Source of the DNA: Nostoc linckia z4
Lineage (GTDB): Bacteria; Cyanobacteriota; Cyanobacteriia; Cyanobacteriales; Nostocaceae
Direction: 5' to 3'
Assembly: GCF_002608075.1 (NCBI RefSeq)
Contig: NZ_LAHA01000022.1
Coordinates: 1 to 64,000 of the forward strand
DNA: 64,000 bases
Position 1 is the first letter of the stretch. Every line of letters begins with the position of its first letter. The translations under genes were made by a program, and so were the position numbers. Shown here in pieces: positions 1 through 8,915 of the stretch. The notes beneath the pieces are model-generated. The model was not told where the DNA came from. It did not search any database and saw only the letters and a program-made list of their open reading frames with translations.

Positions 1-142
1 GGGGAGATGGGGAGAGGGGGGAGACAAGGGAGACAAGGAGAGAAGTCTGAGCGGAGGTTTCCGACCATCAGAACTTCGGAGAGAAAGATTGCTACCTTGT
101 CTCCCTTGTCTACCTTGTCTACCTTGTCCTCTTCCCATGCCC
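1..142. repeat. Left arm of a ~142-bp perfect inverted repeat
   Basis: Positions 1-142 are the exact reverse complement of 1898-2039 (position n pairs with 2040-n). The arm has a CCCCATCT/GACAAGG tandem part, a unique core (about 43-112, containing GGTTTCCGACCATCAGAAC) and a second GACAAGG-type part. It continues into CCCAATG heptamers up to about 170. It may extend beyond the window start. No coding content is apparent. Confidence 0.9.
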
Positions 143-210
143 AATGCCCAATGCCCAATGCCCCACTCCCACATCTTCGATTGCAACTGAGTATTATCAA
201 TTAAAGTGAT

Positions 211-1160
211 ATGAAGGTTTTGCCACAGACTGTTAAATTTGATGCCGATTTACTGAGAAAATACGATCGCCCTTTACCACGCTATACTAGTTATCCACCA
301 GCTACAGAGTTAACGGAAGATTTTGAATCTGTAGATTTTAAAGCTGCCGTTGCTGTTGGAAATTATAAAAAAAGGCTGTTGTCGCTCTATTGTCATATTC
401 CTTTTTGTGAAAGTGCCTGCTATTTTTGTGGTTGTAATACCATCATTAGCCAGGGCAAAGCAATTACAGACCCTTATTTAGACTACTTGACTCGCGATAT
501 TCGGCAGGTGGCGAGTTTAATTGATGGCGATCGCACTGTTGAGCAACTGCATTGGGGTGGAGGTACTCCTAACTATTTATCCCTGAGTCAAGTGGAGATG
601 CTATGGAACACTCTTTGCAATCATTTCCAGTTTGATGAGAATGCAGAAATCTCCATTGAAGTGAATCCGCGATCGCTCAAAGTAACGGGCAATTACACCG
701 CAACTTTCAAGGATATACTACTAAACCAGAGTCCGATTTATTTGGATTTGGTATAAGTTCAATTACTATGCTTCATGATGTATATGTGCAAAATCATAAA
801 TCGTTGAAAAATTATTTTCTGGCGATAGACACTGGTGAATTGCCAATTGAAAGGGGAGTCATACTCAATGGCGATGATATCATTCGCCGCACATTGATTA
901 TGGAATTGATGTGTCAATTTCAAATATCACCAGATGAGATTCAAGAAAAATATCATCTCAGCTTTGATTGTGATTTTGCAAAATATTTTTTCCCAGAACA
1001 ATCTCAACTACAACAGCTAGAAAACGATGGCTTGATTAGAGTTTCTCCCAATCATATCGAAGTTACGCCTAGTGGTCGATTACTCATCCGCAATATTGCT
1101 GCTGTATTCGATCGCTATCTTGGCGATCGGTCATTTAGTGCCTTTTCCAGAGCGATTTAA
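211..1160 (+). pseudogene. hemN: hemN-like oxygen-independent coproporphyrinogen III oxidase, internally deleted
   Basis: HemN is a radical-SAM enzyme that decarboxylates coproporphyrinogen III in haem and chlorophyll synthesis when oxygen is low. The first frame (211-756) has the N-terminal fold with the iron-sulfur motif CHIPFCESACYFCGC and the GGGTPNYL segment, then runs to IEVNPRSL. From about 670 the family continues in another frame: AIAQSNGQLHRNFQGYTT, then DLFGFGISSITM, ending near 1160 (RYLGDRSFSAFS). Comparison with the family suggests that about 130-150 codons of the middle of the barrel are missing and the frame is shifted. The junction lies on a GCGATCGC octamer at 669-676. Both halves are well preserved, so the loss looks recent. 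An intact copy probably exists elsewhere, since the enzyme is valuable to cyanobacteria. Confidence 0.9.
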
Positions 1161-1468
1161 AGTTATGGTGATAAATGTTGACGGTTGACGGTTAACTGTC
1201 AACAGCTAACATCAAATAATCATACAAATTCAATGGGTAAAATTTGAAAGGATGTATCGTCCTCTTGAATCTATATAACTCATATTGAATTGCTGTGAAG
1301 CTAGGTAGACTTTTTTCCTTTTTACCATTCAAAAGATTATTAAATCAAATTTTTGGACATTTTTTGATTGAGAAATTTTTGAGTACTTATTTAACGAATT
1401 ATAACAATCTGAGCTTGAGGAACTTGCAAGAAGCGATACACTAAGAAAAATTCCTTGAGGAAACGTTA
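1161..1468. other. Intergenic spacer with GTTGACGG-type repeat
   Basis: About 300 bases with no gene. Positions 1178-1211 hold a GTTGACGGTTGACGG / GTTAACTGTCAAC block, a partly palindromic short repeat that recurs across the window. The remainder is AT-rich and probably contains the promoter of the next gene. Confidence 0.5.
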
Positions 1469-1858
1469 ATGGCACGGGTAAACGGGGTTAAAGGTGAAAC
1501 TTCTGCACAGGAATTGCCTACAATTTCAGACAAAGATACTGTAACAAGTGAAGAAGAACTTGAATCGGTGGAGGGTAGCCAGGATATTGATGAGATATTG
1601 AATTCCCTAAAAACCTTACTCAGTTCCGTAGAAAAGCTGCAAAAAGTCCGCCAAGAAGTGGGGGACATCAAACCCTTAATTGGACGGATGCTCGATGGAG
1701 AACTGGTTACAGGTGAAGAACTAGAGCAACTCAAAACAGGTGTGAGCAGTCTTTTTCGCCTTGTTCGCGCTCATAGCGACCATCAAGCAGCCTTGGCTAA
1801 AGCGCAACCAGCAAGAGACTTACTAGATCGGGTACTCAAAGACCGTAAAGTTACTTGA
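1469..1858 (+). CDS. Small conserved cyanobacterial protein of unknown function
   Basis: Encodes 129 residues. The start has a good GAGGAAA ribosome site seven bases upstream. The N-terminal 45 residues are acidic and probably disordered. The remainder is predicted helical and rich in leucine, with segments IDEILNSLKTLLSSVEKLQKVRQEV and EELEQLKTGVSSLFRLVRAH resembling a short coiled coil or helical bundle. No signal peptide, membrane segment or catalytic motif is visible. It lies between the broken hemN and the right arm of the inverted repeat. I do not recognise a functional family. Confidence 0.75.
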   Translation: MARVNGVKGETSAQELPTISDKDTVTSEEELESVEGSQDIDEILNSLKTLLSSVEKLQKVRQEVGDIKPLIGRMLDGELVTGEELEQLKTGVSSLFRLVRAHSDHQAALAKAQPARDLLDRVLKDRKVT

Positions 1859-1860
1859 TA

Positions 1861-2095
1861 TTGGGCATGGGGCATTGGGCATGGGGCATTGGGCATGGGG
1901 CATGGGAAGAGGACAAGGTAGACAAGGTAGACAAGGGAGACAAGGTAGCAATCTTTCTCTCCGAAGTTCTGATGGTCGGAAACCTCCGCTCAGACTTCTC
2001 TCCTTGTCTCCCTTGTCTCCCCCCTCTCCCCATCTCCCCATCTCCCCATCTCCCCATCTCCCCATCTCCCCATCTCCTCATCTCCTCAATCCCCA
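1861..2095. repeat. Right arm of inverted repeat plus heptamer and octamer tandem repeats
   Basis: Positions 1861-1900 are GGGCATT/GGGCATG heptamers. Positions 1898-2039 are the perfect reverse complement of 1-142. Positions 2027-2090 continue as CCCCATCT octamers. The arms enclose the hemN remnant and the small gene at 1469. Frames here translate to low-complexity peptides on both strands and are not genes. Confidence 0.9.
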
Positions 2096-2153
2096 ATCTC
2101 AAAGCCAGATATAAATTTAAAATACTAATTGGATAATTTGTAATCTGTAATTA

Positions 2154-3881
2154 ATGATGAACGTTGCACCCGCCATTATAGTATTAGGCCAAAATAGTGT
2201 GGCACTAGGACGCAAAATAATCAATGTGCTACCAGGCTCGACATTATATGGTTTAGAGGGTCGCACGTCTGGGGTTGATGTCAGTTTCAGGAATTTTGGT
2301 GAGACGGTGCGGGAGTTATTTGCTCAGGGAAGGCCGCTAATTGGGATTTGTGCTGCTGGTATTTTGATTAGGACGCTAGCTTCGATCCTCTCTGACAAAC
2401 GGCAAGAACCACCAGTGCTAGCTGTGGCTGAAGATGGTAGCGCTGTCGTCCCGCTTTTGGGGGGACTTGCTGGTGTCAATGATTTGGCACGCCGCATTGC
2501 CCAAGTTCTTGATGTCAAACCTGCGATTACTACTACAGGCGATTTACGTTTGGGTACAGCGCTATTGTCTCCTTTGCCAGGATACCATTTAGCTAACCCA
2601 GACGATGCCAAAAAATTTATTTCAGATTTACTGGCTGGGGCGCAAGTCAAGCTAGAAGGCACAGCACCTTGGTTGAGGGATAGCAAATTACCCATACATC
2701 CAGATGGAGATTTGACTATCCAAGTTACAGAACGTTTAGTGACTCCCGCGCCTAACTGCCTTGTATACCATCCTGCAACTATAGCGATCGCCATTGATGC
2801 CTCCGCTAATTATACAGACCAAACACTAACCTTAGTACAGCAACTATTAGCCGATGCTGGACTGGCAATCGCATCAGTGGCGGGTATCTTTGCACCCATT
2901 AGCGCCGCAGCCAATCCTGCCATCCATACCGTAGCTAGCGCCTTGAAAGTGCCTGCTCGGTTTTTTACCTCAAATCAGCTAGAAAACTTAGTTTCTCAAG
3001 GTTATAGCCCCGTTCAAGCCGCAGCAATGGCCGCCACAGCCACAACTCCCATATCCGATTCTCCTACCATTGCGATCGCCATTGCCCAACAGCCCATCGA
3101 CCCAAACACCATCGGTCAACCACGCGGACGGTTAGCGGTTATTGGTACAGGCCCAGGCGGTCAAGAGTGGATGTCTGGGGAAGTGAAGGAAATACTCAAA
3201 TCGGCAACTGACCTTGTAGGTTACAAGACTTACTTAGATTTAATTGGTTCTCTGGGAGACGGTAAGCAACGGCATGAGTCCGACAACCGCGAGGAAGAAG
3301 CACGGGCAAAAATGGCGCTGGATTTAGCCGCATCTGGGCGATATGTAGCCGTGGTTTCATCTGGTGACCCTGGTATCTATGCAATGGCAACAGCGGTTTT
3401 TGAAGTATGCGATCGCTATGCTAAACCGGAATGGGAAACTATCGACATTCATGTAGCACCAGGTATTTCAGCAATGCAAGCGGCAGCAGCAGCCATTGGT
3501 GCGCCCCTTGGGCATGACTTCTGTGCAATTTCCCTTTCCGACATCTTAAAACCTTGGTCGGCGATCGCCCAACGAATTGCCGCTGCTGCTGAGGCTGATT
3601 TTGTGATTGCTTTCTACAACCCTGTTTCCAAAGACCGTACTTGGCAACTAGCAGAAGCAAGAAATATTTTGTTGCAACATCGAACACCGGATACACCAGT
3701 GGTCTTAGGGCGGAATCTCGGCAGGCCAGGACAAACTGTGAAAGTGATAACACTTGAAGAATTAGCACCAGCTACCGCCGACATGCGGACTGTCATTCTT
3801 ATCGGTTCCACAAAAACCCGAATCATCAAGCGCAGCGATGGTAATGTTTGGGTTTATACACCGCGTCGCTATATTGGTTGA
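2154..3881 (+). CDS. cobJ: CbiG-CobJ fusion: cobalt-precorrin-5A hydrolase / precorrin-3B C17-methyltransferase
   Basis: A bifunctional corrin-ring enzyme of cobalamin synthesis, 575 residues. Residues 1-320 are CbiG-like: a central region with LIGICAAGILIR and LLGGLAGVNDLARRIA, then a C-terminal CbiG part around residues 215-300 (TLVQQLLADAGLAIASVAGI). From about residue 324 a CobJ SAM-dependent methyltransferase begins with GRLAVIGTGPGGQEWM, followed by SSGDPGIYAMA and HVAPGISAMQAAAAAIGAPLGHDFCAISLSD, the typical tetrapyrrole methylase motifs. CbiG opens the ring lactone and releases acetaldehyde; CobJ methylates C17 with ring contraction. The fusion is known in cyanobacteria. The start has two adjacent ATGs (2154, 2157) and no clear ribosome site. 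It is not in an obvious operon here. Confidence 0.93.
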   Translation: MMNVAPAIIVLGQNSVALGRKIINVLPGSTLYGLEGRTSGVDVSFRNFGETVRELFAQGRPLIGICAAGILIRTLASILSDKRQEPPVLAVAEDGSAVVPLLGGLAGVNDLARRIAQVLDVKPAITTTGDLRLGTALLSPLPGYHLANPDDAKKFISDLLAGAQVKLEGTAPWLRDSKLPIHPDGDLTIQVTERLVTPAPNCLVYHPATIAIAIDASANYTDQTLTLVQQLLADAGLAIASVAGIFAPISAAANPAIHTVASALKVPARFFTSNQLENLVSQGYSPVQAAAMAATATTPISDSPTIAIAIAQQPIDPNTIGQPRGRLAVIGTGPGGQEWMSGEVKEILKSATDLVGYKTYLDLIGSLGDGKQRHESDNREEEARAKMALDLAASGRYVAVVSSGDPGIYAMATAVFEVCDRYAKPEWETIDIHVAPGISAMQAAAAAIGAPLGHDFCAISLSDILKPWSAIAQRIAAAAEADFVIAFYNPVSKDRTWQLAEARNILLQHRTPDTPVVLGRNLGRPGQTVKVITLEELAPATADMRTVILIGSTKTRIIKRSDGNVWVYTPRRYIG

Positions 3882-3884
3882 TTG

Positions 3885-3955
3885 TTGACTGTTGACGGTT
3901 CACAGTCAATTTAGCTATTCCCTATTCCCTATTCCCTATTCCCTATTCCCTATCT
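3885..3955. repeat. GTTGACGG and ATTCCCT short tandem repeats
   Basis: A GTTGACTGTTGACGGTTCACAGTCAA block is followed by about five and a half copies of the heptamer ATTCCCT (about 3914-3953). Both are spacer repeats of the heterocystous-cyanobacterial type. Confidence 0.85.
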
Positions 3956-4144
3956 CCACGAGTAATTCTTGGAATCAAACCGCATATTCCATAGTCTTGC
4001 TATATGAATTATTGCTGAGAAAATACTGAAAACTATGCTGTAAATTCCCTAGAATTTTTCAGTTAAGCCTTATTTTTTCATCACCTAAGAGTTGCCGGGT
4101 GTCGGCATACTAAAAGCAGTTCATTCGCAGCAACTTTTATACTT

Positions 4145-5560
4145 ATGCAGCAAGCATCTCATCCCACTGTCATCCTGGGTGGTGGCTTTGCTGGACTGTT
4201 TACAGCTCTCCACTTAAGCCATCAAAATTACTCGCATCCGATTATTTTAATTGAGCAACGCGATCGCTTTAGTTTCAAACCCTTATTATATGAATTATTG
4301 AGTGGTGAATTACACAACACACAAGTTTATCCCCGCTACAAAGAGCTTTTAGCTGATAGTAGGGTTAGTTTTGTGCAGGACACAGTGGAATCGATTGCCC
4401 TACATCAACGCAGAGTTATCCTAGCCTCTGGAAAAATTTTTGACTACGGTAACTTAATATTAGCACTGGGCAGTAAAACTACTTACTTTGATACTGCCGG
4501 TGCGGCGGAACATGCCATACCCTTTACCTCTGGAGAAGAGGCGATGGCTTTGCGAAAACACTTGCGACACAGGTTGCATCAGGCAATCCAAACTCAAGAC
4601 TCACAACGTCGTCGGTTACTGTTGACTGTAGCCATCATTGGTGCAGGGCCAGCTGGCATTGAACTAGCTTGTACGTTAGCAGATTTACTACCCATTTGGT
4701 ACGACGAGTTGGGCGGTGATGCCGATGAAATTCGGGTGGTAGTAGTTAACCGCAGCCGAGAAATCCTCAAAGGAGATGTGAATAGTCATTTGCGGTGTAC
4801 AGTCCAACAGGCGCTTAAACGTCGGGTGGTTCCTGTGGATTTCCTATTTGATGCGGCTGTCACCAAGATTAACCCAGATGGTGTAGAGTACCGTCAACAC
4901 GAGCAAACCCAAATTTTACCTGCTGGAACCATCGCTTGGACTGCTGGAACTGCTCCCAATCCTTTGTTAATGGAGTTACCAGTGGTAAAAAATCGCGGGC
5001 GGTTAGTAGTAACACCTACATTGCAACTCCCTGATTTTCCTGAAATATTTGCAGCTGGAGACTGTGCCATAGATAGGGATAATCCCCAACCAACCACAGC
5101 CCAAGTTGCTTATCAACAGGGAAAAGCGATCGCTCACAATCTCAAGCGACTTGGAGAAGGTAAACCCCCCACATCTGTGCAAATCCAAATGCGCGGTACT
5201 TTGATGAAACTCGGACTCAACGAAGGTGTTGCTAACTTATTTAACAAAGTCCAGATAAAAGGGCAGCCCGGCCATCTCATTCGGGAAGCAACATATCTAC
5301 AACTGCTACCAAACTCTGCACATAATCGCAAAGCCACAACCGAATGGCTAACCGACGAATTATTCCAGCGCCATCGCCCTTTTTCTCACATGCAATTAGG
5401 ACAAACTCCTTTACTGCATGGCGTTGCAACCCTCGCCGCTGGACTAATTTTAGCAACTCCCCTCATCTGGCGCGCTGCTTTTCCGATGCAATTCCAACAA
5501 AACCTCAGTTGGACTGGTGTACCCAGCTTACTGGATGGCCTAACACCTGCTTCTCGTTGA
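4145..5560 (+). CDS. Type II NAD(P)H:quinone oxidoreductase (NDH-2)
   Basis: A single-subunit, non-proton-pumping NADH dehydrogenase that passes electrons to the quinone pool. The 471 residues hold two dinucleotide-binding folds: FAD at residues 9-20 (VILGGGFAGLFT) and NAD(P)H at 163-176 (AIIGAGPAGIELA). The FAD-contacting motif IFAAGDCA lies at 301-308. A hydrophobic C-terminal segment at about 430-450 (VATLAAGLILATPLIW) probably anchors it to the membrane, as in other NDH-2 proteins. The DoxX-like gene 128 bases downstream on the same strand suggests a linked respiratory or redox role. No strong ribosome site precedes the start. Family assignment is firm; substrate preference cannot be read. 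Confidence 0.9.
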   Translation: MQQASHPTVILGGGFAGLFTALHLSHQNYSHPIILIEQRDRFSFKPLLYELLSGELHNTQVYPRYKELLADSRVSFVQDTVESIALHQRRVILASGKIFDYGNLILALGSKTTYFDTAGAAEHAIPFTSGEEAMALRKHLRHRLHQAIQTQDSQRRRLLLTVAIIGAGPAGIELACTLADLLPIWYDELGGDADEIRVVVVNRSREILKGDVNSHLRCTVQQALKRRVVPVDFLFDAAVTKINPDGVEYRQHEQTQILPAGTIAWTAGTAPNPLLMELPVVKNRGRLVVTPTLQLPDFPEIFAAGDCAIDRDNPQPTTAQVAYQQGKAIAHNLKRLGEGKPPTSVQIQMRGTLMKLGLNEGVANLFNKVQIKGQPGHLIREATYLQLLPNSAHNRKATTEWLTDELFQRHRPFSHMQLGQTPLLHGVATLAAGLILATPLIWRAAFPMQFQQNLSWTGVPSLLDGLTPASR

Positions 5561-5594
5561 AGGGCAAGAGAGTAGGGGGATGAGGGCAAACAAT

Positions 5595-5665
5595 TGTTGC
5601 AATTTGTCTCCTTGTCTGCCTTGTCTGCCTTGTCTCCCCAGTCAACAGTCACCAGTCACCACCAA
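5595..5665. repeat. CTTGTCT and AGTCACC short repeats
   Basis: Several CTTGTCTCC / CCTTGTCTG units and an AGTCAACAGTCACCAGTCACC block fill the spacer between the NDH-2 and DoxX-like genes. Confidence 0.75.
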
Positions 5666-5688
5666 TTTTCATTTTTAGGAATCCACTG

Positions 5689-6204
5689 ATGAAATACTTA
5701 CTTAACCTACGGACGGCTGTTGTTGTCAGCCGTGTAATGATGGGTGTTTTCTTTTTTCTTTCTGGTGTTGCTAACTATCTCAACTTTAGTGTTAATAACG
5801 GTTTTTACCAAACTGTTCTAATTCAAAAACTGCAAATAATTGGCCCTGGGATTCCAGCAGGATGGCAAGGACTGGGGCCGTTACCTTGGTTCATTGCCAT
5901 TCCCTATGCCTGGTTGTTACCCTTAGCAGAAATCCTTCTCGGTGCGTTGTTTGCTCTCAATTATTGGATGCGTTGGACTGGTTTATTACTAATATTAGTG
6001 ACATTCAGTATTACTTTGGCATTTGGCATCATACCGGCTGGTAGTTTATTTCCTAATGGAGCCGAAAGCTTTAACAAAACCATTTTATTTATGGCTTTAA
6101 TTTGGATCTGTATCGCCTATGATGCCCGCGAACAAAAAATGAGCCGCCGTCGCAGTCAAGCAGCAGCCGATTATGTTCTGAATGCTTCTAACAATGATAT
6201 GTAG
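5689..6204 (+). CDS. DoxX-like integral membrane protein
   Basis: Encodes 171 residues with about four hydrophobic segments: near 10-30, 62-84 (WFIAIPYAWLLPLAEILLGALF), 92-112 and 128-146. The pattern of an early FFFLSGVANYLNF helix, a PLAEILLG motif and a GRW-type loop (here NYWMRWTGLLL) fits the DoxX/DoxD superfamily. Family members are membrane subunits of a thiosulfate:quinone or terminal oxidase, or are tied to thiol-redox balance. An AGGA ribosome site lies eight bases before the ATG. The upstream NDH-2 gene makes a quinone-related role plausible, but this is inference from context. Confidence 0.7.
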   Translation: MKYLLNLRTAVVVSRVMMGVFFFLSGVANYLNFSVNNGFYQTVLIQKLQIIGPGIPAGWQGLGPLPWFIAIPYAWLLPLAEILLGALFALNYWMRWTGLLLILVTFSITLAFGIIPAGSLFPNGAESFNKTILFMALIWICIAYDAREQKMSRRRSQAAADYVLNASNNDM

Positions 6205-6244
6205 AAAGCAACGGGCAACGGGCAATGGTTTCAAACCCATCTTT

Positions 6245-6292
6245 AATTCTGAATTCTGAATTCTGAATTCTGAATTCTGAATTCTGAATTCT
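6245..6292. repeat. GAATTCTG octamer tandem repeat
   Basis: About five to six head-to-tail copies of the octamer GAATTCTG. The complementary version recurs at 36375-36408. The block separates the convergent DoxX-like and aldo/keto reductase genes. Confidence 0.9.
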
Positions 6293-6295
6293 TCT

Positions 6296-7258
6296 TTAAC
6301 CCGGCATCAATTGTTGAATGCGTTGTGGCTCCTCACCTAGCCAATCTGGATTTTGGGCAGTGCTATCAAAAATTGATGAAGTTTTGAATGGTTCAAACTC
6401 GCCGGTTAATGCTGCTTTTGTGGTTTTTGCTAGGAGCGATCGCACTTGTTGTTCATTCATCGGTTGGAATGTCTGCACTGCTGTCAAGGCTTGTTCGAGA
6501 ATCTCCATGCTGTCAATTCCGGTAATGACAACTGATGTCGGCAGATTCAGAGCATAGTGCAAACACTCGATTGCTTCTACAGTCTTGGAGCGTAAAATTA
6601 TACTGTTTGCTAAGCTTTTCATGCCAAGAACGCCGATGTTTTGTTTGACTAGTTCTGGCAAAACCAATTTCTCAAAGCTCCGATAATGTGCATCCATGAC
6701 ATTCAGTGGCATCTGCACTGTATCAAATTTAAATTTATGACTGGCTGCAACTTCCAGCATTTGCAAATGCACGTGGGGGTCTTTGTGTCCGGTGAAACCG
6801 ATATATCGCAGTTTACCGGCTTCTCGCGCTTCAATCAAAGCAGCATTAGCACCTTCTGGGTCGAAAACTCGATATGGATCTTCATAGCGAATAATTTCGT
6901 GGTGCTGAACAAGATCGATGTAATCAACTTGCAAACGTTGAAGTGATTCGTCTAGTTGTTTTTTTGCTGCTTTCTTGGAACGACCATCAATTTTCGTCAT
7001 CAGGAACACTTTGTCACGGTAGCCATCACGGAGTGCTTTTCCCATGCGAATTTCGCTAACTCCACCATTGTAATCCCAGCTATTATCCATAAAAGTAATG
7101 CCGCGATCGATGGCCGTGCGAACAATTCGGATAGCGAGTTGCTCATCAACGTCCTTCAAGCCAATATGCCAACCACCAAGTCCGATGGCAGAAACTTTTT
7201 CATTTGTACTACCAAGAACTCGATATAGCATTTGTGAATGTGATGTAGTTTCGGACAT
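6296..7258 (-). CDS. Aldo/keto reductase family oxidoreductase
   Basis: An NADPH-dependent carbonyl reductase of the AKR fold. It has the barrel start YRVLGSTNEKVSAIGLGGWHIG and the four expected catalytic positions: Asp in FMDNSWDYN, Tyr in the same stretch, Lys in LMTKIDG and His in DLVQHHE. Late TSVVITGIDSM is the usual cofactor-phosphate strand. A longer frame begins with GTG at 7282, but the ATG at 7258 has AAGGGA six bases upstream and is preferred. Length (320 residues) is normal. The physiological substrate cannot be told. A second AKR of a different subgroup lies at 22691. Confidence 0.85.
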   Translation of the reverse strand: MSETTSHSQMLYRVLGSTNEKVSAIGLGGWHIGLKDVDEQLAIRIVRTAIDRGITFMDNSWDYNGGVSEIRMGKALRDGYRDKVFLMTKIDGRSKKAAKKQLDESLQRLQVDYIDLVQHHEIIRYEDPYRVFDPEGANAALIEAREAGKLRYIGFTGHKDPHVHLQMLEVAASHKFKFDTVQMPLNVMDAHYRSFEKLVLPELVKQNIGVLGMKSLANSIILRSKTVEAIECLHYALNLPTSVVITGIDSMEILEQALTAVQTFQPMNEQQVRSLLAKTTKAALTGEFEPFKTSSIFDSTAQNPDWLGEEPQRIQQLMPG

Positions 7259-7282
7259 TTGTTTCCCTTGTATAGCAACCAC

Positions 7283-7584
7283 TACTTAAGTAGATATAAC
7301 TAGGTGCTAATTTAAACAAAATGTAAATCTCACAATATCTCTCTCAAGATACACTTTTCCACAATAGAAGGCAGGATTTCTATAATTTACTCAGTATTTC
7401 AATTTCCCATGAACCTCAGTGAAAAATCTGTAGCTGCGGCTTACTTGTTATCAATGAGACACATTACTTTCTCAATTGCCTATTCTGTAATTTTGCACAG
7501 CTACTTAACTGACAACAAACGCGAACTTTGTCACAATGAATTCGTCGATGATTTTGGTTACTGAAGAAAGCGAATTTTAAGGAG
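7283..7584. other. Intergenic region, divergent promoters expected
   Basis: About 300 AT-rich bases between the divergent AKR and lysozyme-like genes. Both promoters should lie here, but no unambiguous -10/-35 pair or operator could be assigned. No repeat or RNA gene was seen. Confidence 0.4.
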
Positions 7585-8301
7585 TTGACTCTGAAAGGCT
7601 TTGAATTCAAAGGTGTTGAAAAACTCATTGGGCCAATAGCGGCGCTTCTCGGCTTTGTGTGTTTGTTGCAGTGGTATATTCAAGGAGAATTGCGATCGCC
7701 TTCCGATCCCATCTTTGAAGTAAGACAACCACCTTTGGTGATGAAAAATGGCGATCCTTATATCCGCGCTTTAATGCGAACCATCTCCGCAAGTGAGGCA
7801 AATGGTAACCGTCCCTATTCTCTGTTGTATGGTGGCCAGCAAGTCAACGACCTCAGCCGACATCCTGAAATATGCGTCACAATTGTCACAGGCCCCAACA
7901 CAGGTAATTGTTCCACTGCTGCGGGTAGATATCAAATTATCAATACTACCTGGTATAATATAGCTCCTCGCTATCACCCAAACCCAATGCGGTTGATGTT
8001 TTGGGTAAATTATAGTTTTGAGGCAGAATATCAAGACACAGTAGTTTATCGTTGGCTAAATGATTCAAAAGTTTGGGGAACTGATATTTCTCAACTCTTG
8101 CGTCAGGGAAAATTAAATGAAGTTTTGCGACTACTTTCTCCCACTTGGACAAGCTTGGGATATGGCATAGAAACTAACTCTATTAGTAGTTCTTTGCCTA
8201 AAATTTATCAGAAAATGTTGCAAGAAGAATTAAAAGCAGCCAAGCAACCAACAACCCAAACTTCAACTCCATCCCCAAATCCTTCAACTCAACCACGATA
8301 A
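7585..8301 (+). CDS. Membrane-anchored lambda-lysozyme-like (GH104-type) murein hydrolase
   Basis: Encodes up to 239 residues. An N-terminal hydrophobic segment (IGPIAALLGFVCLLQWYI, about 13-30) should anchor it in the inner membrane with the rest outside. The central domain resembles phage lambda endolysin: a Glu in ISASEANG as likely catalytic acid, YGG, DLSRHPE, and GNCSTAAGRYQIINTTWY, matching lambda's STGAGRYQLL region. Lambda R cleaves the glycan strand as a transglycosylase. The C-terminal 25 residues are Thr/Pro/Ser-rich. The start is uncertain: TTG at 7585 directly follows AAGGAG, with CTG at 7591 at better spacing. No other phage gene is near, so this looks like a domesticated cell-wall enzyme. 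Confidence 0.75.
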   Translation: MTLKGFEFKGVEKLIGPIAALLGFVCLLQWYIQGELRSPSDPIFEVRQPPLVMKNGDPYIRALMRTISASEANGNRPYSLLYGGQQVNDLSRHPEICVTIVTGPNTGNCSTAAGRYQIINTTWYNIAPRYHPNPMRLMFWVNYSFEAEYQDTVVYRWLNDSKVWGTDISQLLRQGKLNEVLRLLSPTWTSLGYGIETNSISSSLPKIYQKMLQEELKAAKQPTTQTSTPSPNPSTQPR

Positions 8302-8384
8302 AATCAGATAATACCAATTCAAAATTCACGCATTAATAAATCTGACAAAATGAAGTTTTAAGACCCGCAGGTGATTAGGTATTG

Positions 8385-8486
8385 GGCATGGGCCTTTCCA
8401 GCGAATGGTAAAAGGGAAAGGCGTAAGGGAGAAAGGTTAAATTTATCCCTTTACCCTTTCCCCTTTACCCTTTCCCCTTTCCCAGT
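8385..8486. repeat. GGGAAAGG / CCTTTCCC palindromic repeat block
   Basis: A purine-rich half (AAGGGAAAGG units) is followed by TAAATTTAT and a complementary CCCTTTACCC half, so the block can fold into a long imperfect hairpin. It lies between the convergent genes at 7585 and 8487 and might serve as a terminator. Confidence 0.75.
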
Positions 8487-8915
8487 CTAATATCTGCTAC
8501 TGGGAAAAAATAGAATATCTATTAGTTCACCTACTATCAAACCTAATATTGCTAGGATTGTTAATATCCAAAATGAATCTAGTTTATTAAAACCAGCAAA
8601 ACGCATTTCTAAGTCAGCTAAAAGCGTAGTTGTCAATGGTATCAGAAATAGACTAAATAATAACGACCAAGTTGCTACTAAAGCAATTGATATGCTTAAA
8701 AATAAGACAACTACTAAAGCTTTAGAGCCAAATTCAACTAAGCGTTCTAACCAAGAAATACTCTTGCGTGTTACAGCTATCACCATAGCAGCTACAAAAG
8801 CTCCCACTAACCAAATAATATGATTAGCAGCAAGATACCACCCCAGGAAAGCATAAGCTAGCCAGAGTAAGCCTAAAGGCATCAAAGGTATCCTGTAAAA
8901 AAATTCCACATTCAT
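8487..8915 (-). CDS. Small multi-pass membrane protein, unknown function
   Basis: Encodes 142 residues with four hydrophobic segments: about 10-28 (LMPLGLLWLAYAFLGWYLA), 32-50, 66-98 and 115-135. A short basic cytoplasmic-type loop (TRKSISWLERL) follows the second. No conserved catalytic motif or known transporter signature was recognised. It stands alone, convergent with the lysozyme-like gene and followed upstream by a long non-coding stretch. Confidence 0.65.
   Translation of the reverse strand: MNVEFFYRIPLMPLGLLWLAYAFLGWYLAANHIIWLVGAFVAAMVIAVTRKSISWLERLVEFGSKALVVVLFLSISIALVATWSLLFSLFLIPLTTTLLADLEMRFAGFNKLDSFWILTILAILGLIVGELIDILFFPSSRY

Noticed and set aside
2324..2794. 156-codon minus-strand frame inside cobJ
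   Set aside because: No ribosome site or family resemblance; antisense shadow of a well-supported gene.
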